In this document: one piece after another, positions 61,393 through 64,000 of the stretch
How positions within the stretch are numbered: the stretch's first letter is position 1
Layout: every line of letters starts with the position of its first letter
DNA from: Dryas octopetala
Lineage: Eukaryota > Streptophyta > Magnoliopsida > Rosales > Rosaceae
Length of the DNA stretch: 64,000 bases
NCBI GenBank assembly: GCA_963921425.1
Contig: OY992838.1
Coordinates: 18,827,861-18,891,860, forward strand
Direction of reading: 5' to 3'
Made by a program: the position numbers and the translations under genes
The notes under the pieces: model-generated
Databases searched by the model: none
Told to the model about the DNA's origin: nothing
Seen by the model: the letters and a program-made list of their open reading frames with translations, nothing else

Positions 61393-62060
61393 ATGTCTTC
61401 TTCCTCTCCCCTGCTTCAACGCAGACCACCTCTCATTCTCTCCCTCCCCGACCACTCATCTCCCTCCGTGACCGCCGCCCTCCCCACCAAAACCCACCCG
61501 ACCCACCGAAACCCAACCCAGCTCCTCCTATTTCTCTCTCCCAGAAACCCATCCCCGCCCCCTCCTCTTTCTCTCTCCCCGAAACCCATACCCACCCCCT
61601 CCTCTTTCTCCTCCCCGAAACCCATACCCACCCCCTCCTCTTTCTCTCTCTTCACGAAACCAATCCTCACATTCCTCGGCCTCCTCTTTCTCTCTCCCCT
61701 CTCCCTCCGTGACCGCCGCCCTCCCCACCGAAACCCAACCCACCCCCTCCTCTTTCTCTCTCCCCGAAACCCATACCCACCCCCTCCTCTTTCTCTCTCC
61801 CCGAAACCCATCCCCACCCCCTCCTCTTTCTCTCTCCACGAAACCAATCCCCACCCCTATCGAACCTTCCTCGGCCTCCTCTTTCTCTCTCCCCTTTCCC
61901 TTCCGCCTCCCTTGATTCCCCACCAGCAACTTATCCCCATCATCAACCCCCACCCCACCCTGGCCAGCAACCCAACCGGAACCCACCTGCAGCAAACCCA
62001 CCCGATTGTGGGTTTTCTAATTTGTTTTTTTAAATTGTGGGTTTTTCTGTTTTTTTTTTT
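61393..62060 (+). other. CT-rich, leader-like block of the second CACTA element
   Basis: Six or more copies of ctctttctctctccccgaaa and cccatacccaccccctcc alternate, giving a Pro/Ser-rich open frame of 337 codons (61393-62406). Most of that frame is low-complexity repeat, and it then reads by chance through the first two SnRK2-like exons and the intron between them. I read it as a repeat-expanded 5' leader carried with the captured gene, not as a protein. Confidence 0.6.
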
Positions 62061-62076
62061 TATTTATGGTTTTATT

Positions 62077-62665
62077 TATGAGATTGTGAAGGATATAGGG
62101 TCTGGAAATTTTGGGGTTGCAAGGCTGGTCGGAGACAAGTGGACCAGAGAGGCCAGAAGGACTGTTTCATCTCCTTCACCTCTTATCTTCCTTTTTTTTT
62201 TTTTTTGTGTCAATTCTCTCACTTTGTTTTTCCTTTGTTTTTTATGTTTGAATTTTTCTGGGAATTGGGTTTTTTTGTTTTTCATTTCGTTGGTGTTGCA
62301 GATAGTCGAACATGTGCAAAGGGAGATCATGAACCACAGGTCATTGAAGCATCCAAATATTATTCAATTCAAAGAGGTTACTAATGAATTATGTGTATAT
62401 CCATAAATGCGACTCTTCTATGTAGATTACTAATGTAGAACTAACCAACCTTTTCTTTTGCTGTTAATTGGTTGTAGAACCACTGTAAATTGGAACTCTT
62501 CTGTTAATTTGTTGTTATACTGCTATTTTTCCTTATGATCTTTGGTAGCGTTGATTGTAATAAGGAATTAATTCATTTGTGGCAGCAAATCTGCCATAGA
62601 GACCTTAAGCTTGAAAATGTACTCTTAGATGGCAGCACAACACCGTGTGTAAAATATGTGATTTA
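62077..62665 (+). pseudogene. Captured SnRK2-type protein kinase exons, broken
   Basis: Exon A (62077-about 62151) reads [20 protein letters not shown], the glycine-rich loop of SnRK2 kinases, then diverges where the ATP-binding lysine segment should be. Exon B (from 62302, after an AG acceptor, to about 62376) reads [20 protein letters not shown] and KEV. Exon C (from 62586, after an AG) reads QICHRDLKLENVLLDGST, then loses one base before the DFG region and stops at 62663-62665. The segment between B and C lacks the conserved ILTPTHLAIVMEY part. Introns are retained, so it was copied from genomic DNA. SnRK2s act in ABA and osmotic signalling; this copy lacks the catalytic lysine and DFG motif and cannot be a kinase. 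Confidence 0.85.
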
Positions 62666-64000
62666 GAGTAATTATAAAATTTAGTTAATTTGTTAAATTG
62701 TTGAATTTAGTTTAATTGTTAAATTGTTATATTTAATTTTTTTGATTATAAGGTGGAAGGCGAATGCATGTGTTTACTTCCTATATGATTTTTTTGGTTC
62801 TGTATGGTTTGGCTTGGGTAGTGTCTGTTCCCTAGCTTTTGTTTTTAGCATCATATGGCTTTCCTTCTTTGGGTTGGCTGGTTTTTTTGTTCTTAGTGTT
62901 GCTTTGTTCTTTGTTTTTCTTGTTTGGGGTTTACCACTGTTTGCCTTTCTTTAATAAAGTTTCAAAATAAAAATAACAGAAATTTCTTAAATTTATGAAT
63001 ATATCGATTTCAATAGATATCGGTGTAAAGAAAATTAAGTTAGATTTTGTTCTTTTGTTGGTTTATTATTGATTAATTAGGATTAACGGATGAGTTTTGA
63101 TCTGGGCTATATTTGGTTTGATTTCATTTTATTTTTCTTTTTTTTTCCTCAAATTTTAAAATTTTTTATACAATTATGACGATATATGCCGAGATGGTAT
63201 CGATATTACCGATATTTTGTTAACATATACCGATATTTTTTTGACATATACCGATATCGAAAAAATATCGATTACAATTTATTTAAATATCAGTGGATGA
63301 AATTACGGATATCTCGACAATATTGTAGATACTTTCATCCATAATTTCATTTAGATAATAAAAACAAATATATATATATATATAATGTTTAATCGGGAAA
63401 ACATCAATTGGCCCAAAATTTCAACGTCCACGTGAATGTATGGGTTGAGGATGTAAATTAATCCCCTACAAATTAGTTTCACATGCACTAGCACAGTCAA
63501 GTGCAATTGGGAAGTTTGATGTGCTACCCATAAGTTAGTGTGATGTGATCTGTATCATAAATTCATAAATTCATAATGAACGCGAGAATTGAAGCAACCA
63601 TCTGTAGTATGACTGTATGAGGGTGAGGGAATGATTCCCAAATTCCCACTAAATGGGAGCCACAACATTAATGACAATGGATAACGGGCATGATATTCAT
63701 CAATTTGTGTAACATCTTAGATTTTTACAATTCTATCATATTTTGACATGTGTTTTTAAATTTTGTTTGTACTTAAAAAGAGAGATTTCTTAAAAGGAAT
63801 GAAGTTGCATTTGTCTTTTGAGTAACTAACTTGTACCATTAGAGGTTTAGAGTTGAGCTCTAGTACCCTTGAGTGTGATTTTGGTGATTATCAAATTGGA
63901 ATTAATTTTTGAGAATTAAATTCATTGGAGTTGGATTTTTCATAATTTTTCTAGAGATCAATTTGTTGTTTTGAGGTTACAAGAAATTATGATTAATCAT
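62666..64000. other. AT-rich sequence with a cluster of gatatcg-type words
   Basis: No gene is seen; a 76-codon ORF near 62724 is a T-rich hydrophobic stretch of low complexity. Between 63003 and 63335 there are about ten words of the form ccgatat or atatcgat in both orientations, suggesting the subterminal zone of an unidentified repeat. No CACTA right end is visible. Confidence 0.45.

Larger units (their letters stand above)
57864..62665 (+). mobile_element. Second CACTA-type element with SnRK2 cargo; right end not in window
   Basis: The left end is CACTACAAGAAAAAAA, matching the TIR of the element at 39693. Subterminal words tttgggcgacgaa and ttcgtcgcccaaa fill 57890-58435, 59110-59345 and 61055-61330. 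Tandem modules lie between them, then a CT-rich leader-like block (61370-61990), then captured kinase exons. No complementary TIR (cttgtagtg) was found before 64000, so the end given here is that of the last supported cargo exon. No transposase was recognised. Confidence 0.78.

Noticed and set aside
61393..62406. 337-codon Pro/Ser-rich ORF as a novel protein
   Set aside because: Most of it is a tandem CT-rich nucleotide repeat that is open in several frames on both strands, and the frame then runs through an intron between two SnRK2-like exons.

Overview
The window is plant nuclear DNA. It holds one intron-rich receptor-kinase gene with canonical GT/AG junctions, long AT-rich introns, Ty1/copia and Ty3/gypsy elements primed by initiator tRNA-Met (TGGTATCAGAGC), and several plant-type DNA transposons. 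A woody eudicot, possibly Rosaceae, is my best guess from its general character; the sequence alone does not prove it. No bacterial-type operon, CRISPR array, rRNA or intact tRNA gene was seen.

Layout. 1-1546: remnant of a long gypsy-type LTR. 1667-2817: Mutator-like element with a perfect 9-bp target-site duplication (TSD). 4241-11834 (minus): the only apparently intact host gene, a BAK1/SERK3-type LRR receptor kinase, reconstructed as 10 coding exons and 611 residues; its introns carry a solo LTR (7309-8022) and a probable LINE/SINE copy (4933-5267). 12913-14384: non-autonomous hAT element with four internal repeats of about 315 bp. 15019-about 15860: probable copia LTR fragment. 16080-31131: nested retrotransposons. 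A truncated gypsy element (gypsy-1) has a 3' LTR that was invaded by a Mutator MITE and by a second decayed gypsy element (gypsy-2), whose 5' LTR was split in turn by a 2.86-kb solo LTR. 31140-32348: second hAT-like element. 32727-33098: hairpin MITE. 34752-35192: array of about a dozen small hairpins.

36323-39006 is an intronless, broken copy of the U5 snRNP GTPase gene (Snu114/EFTUD2/CLO). Its 3' flank is hit by a copia element (39130-49074, TSD TACTA), which is itself interrupted in gag by a 4.97-kb CACTA transposon (39693-44660, TSD TAT). This gives a clear relative chronology. 50816-51185: relic of two exons of a PDR-type ABCG transporter. 51875-56931: very young copia element with almost identical LTRs and one frame break. 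57864 to at least 62665: second CACTA-type element with GGGCGACGAA subterminal repeats, tandem 350-bp modules and captured, broken SnRK2 kinase exons; its right end is not in the window.

The most notable structure is a dyad-symmetric module of about 340-350 bp. It is amplified inside both CACTA elements, although their subterminal repeats differ, and its arms also resemble the free-standing hairpin MITE. The two CACTA elements share one architecture: TIR, subterminal repeats, module array, CT-rich leader-like block, gene-like cargo. The second notable structure is the hairpin array near 35 kb, where stem pairing is kept although stem sequences vary.
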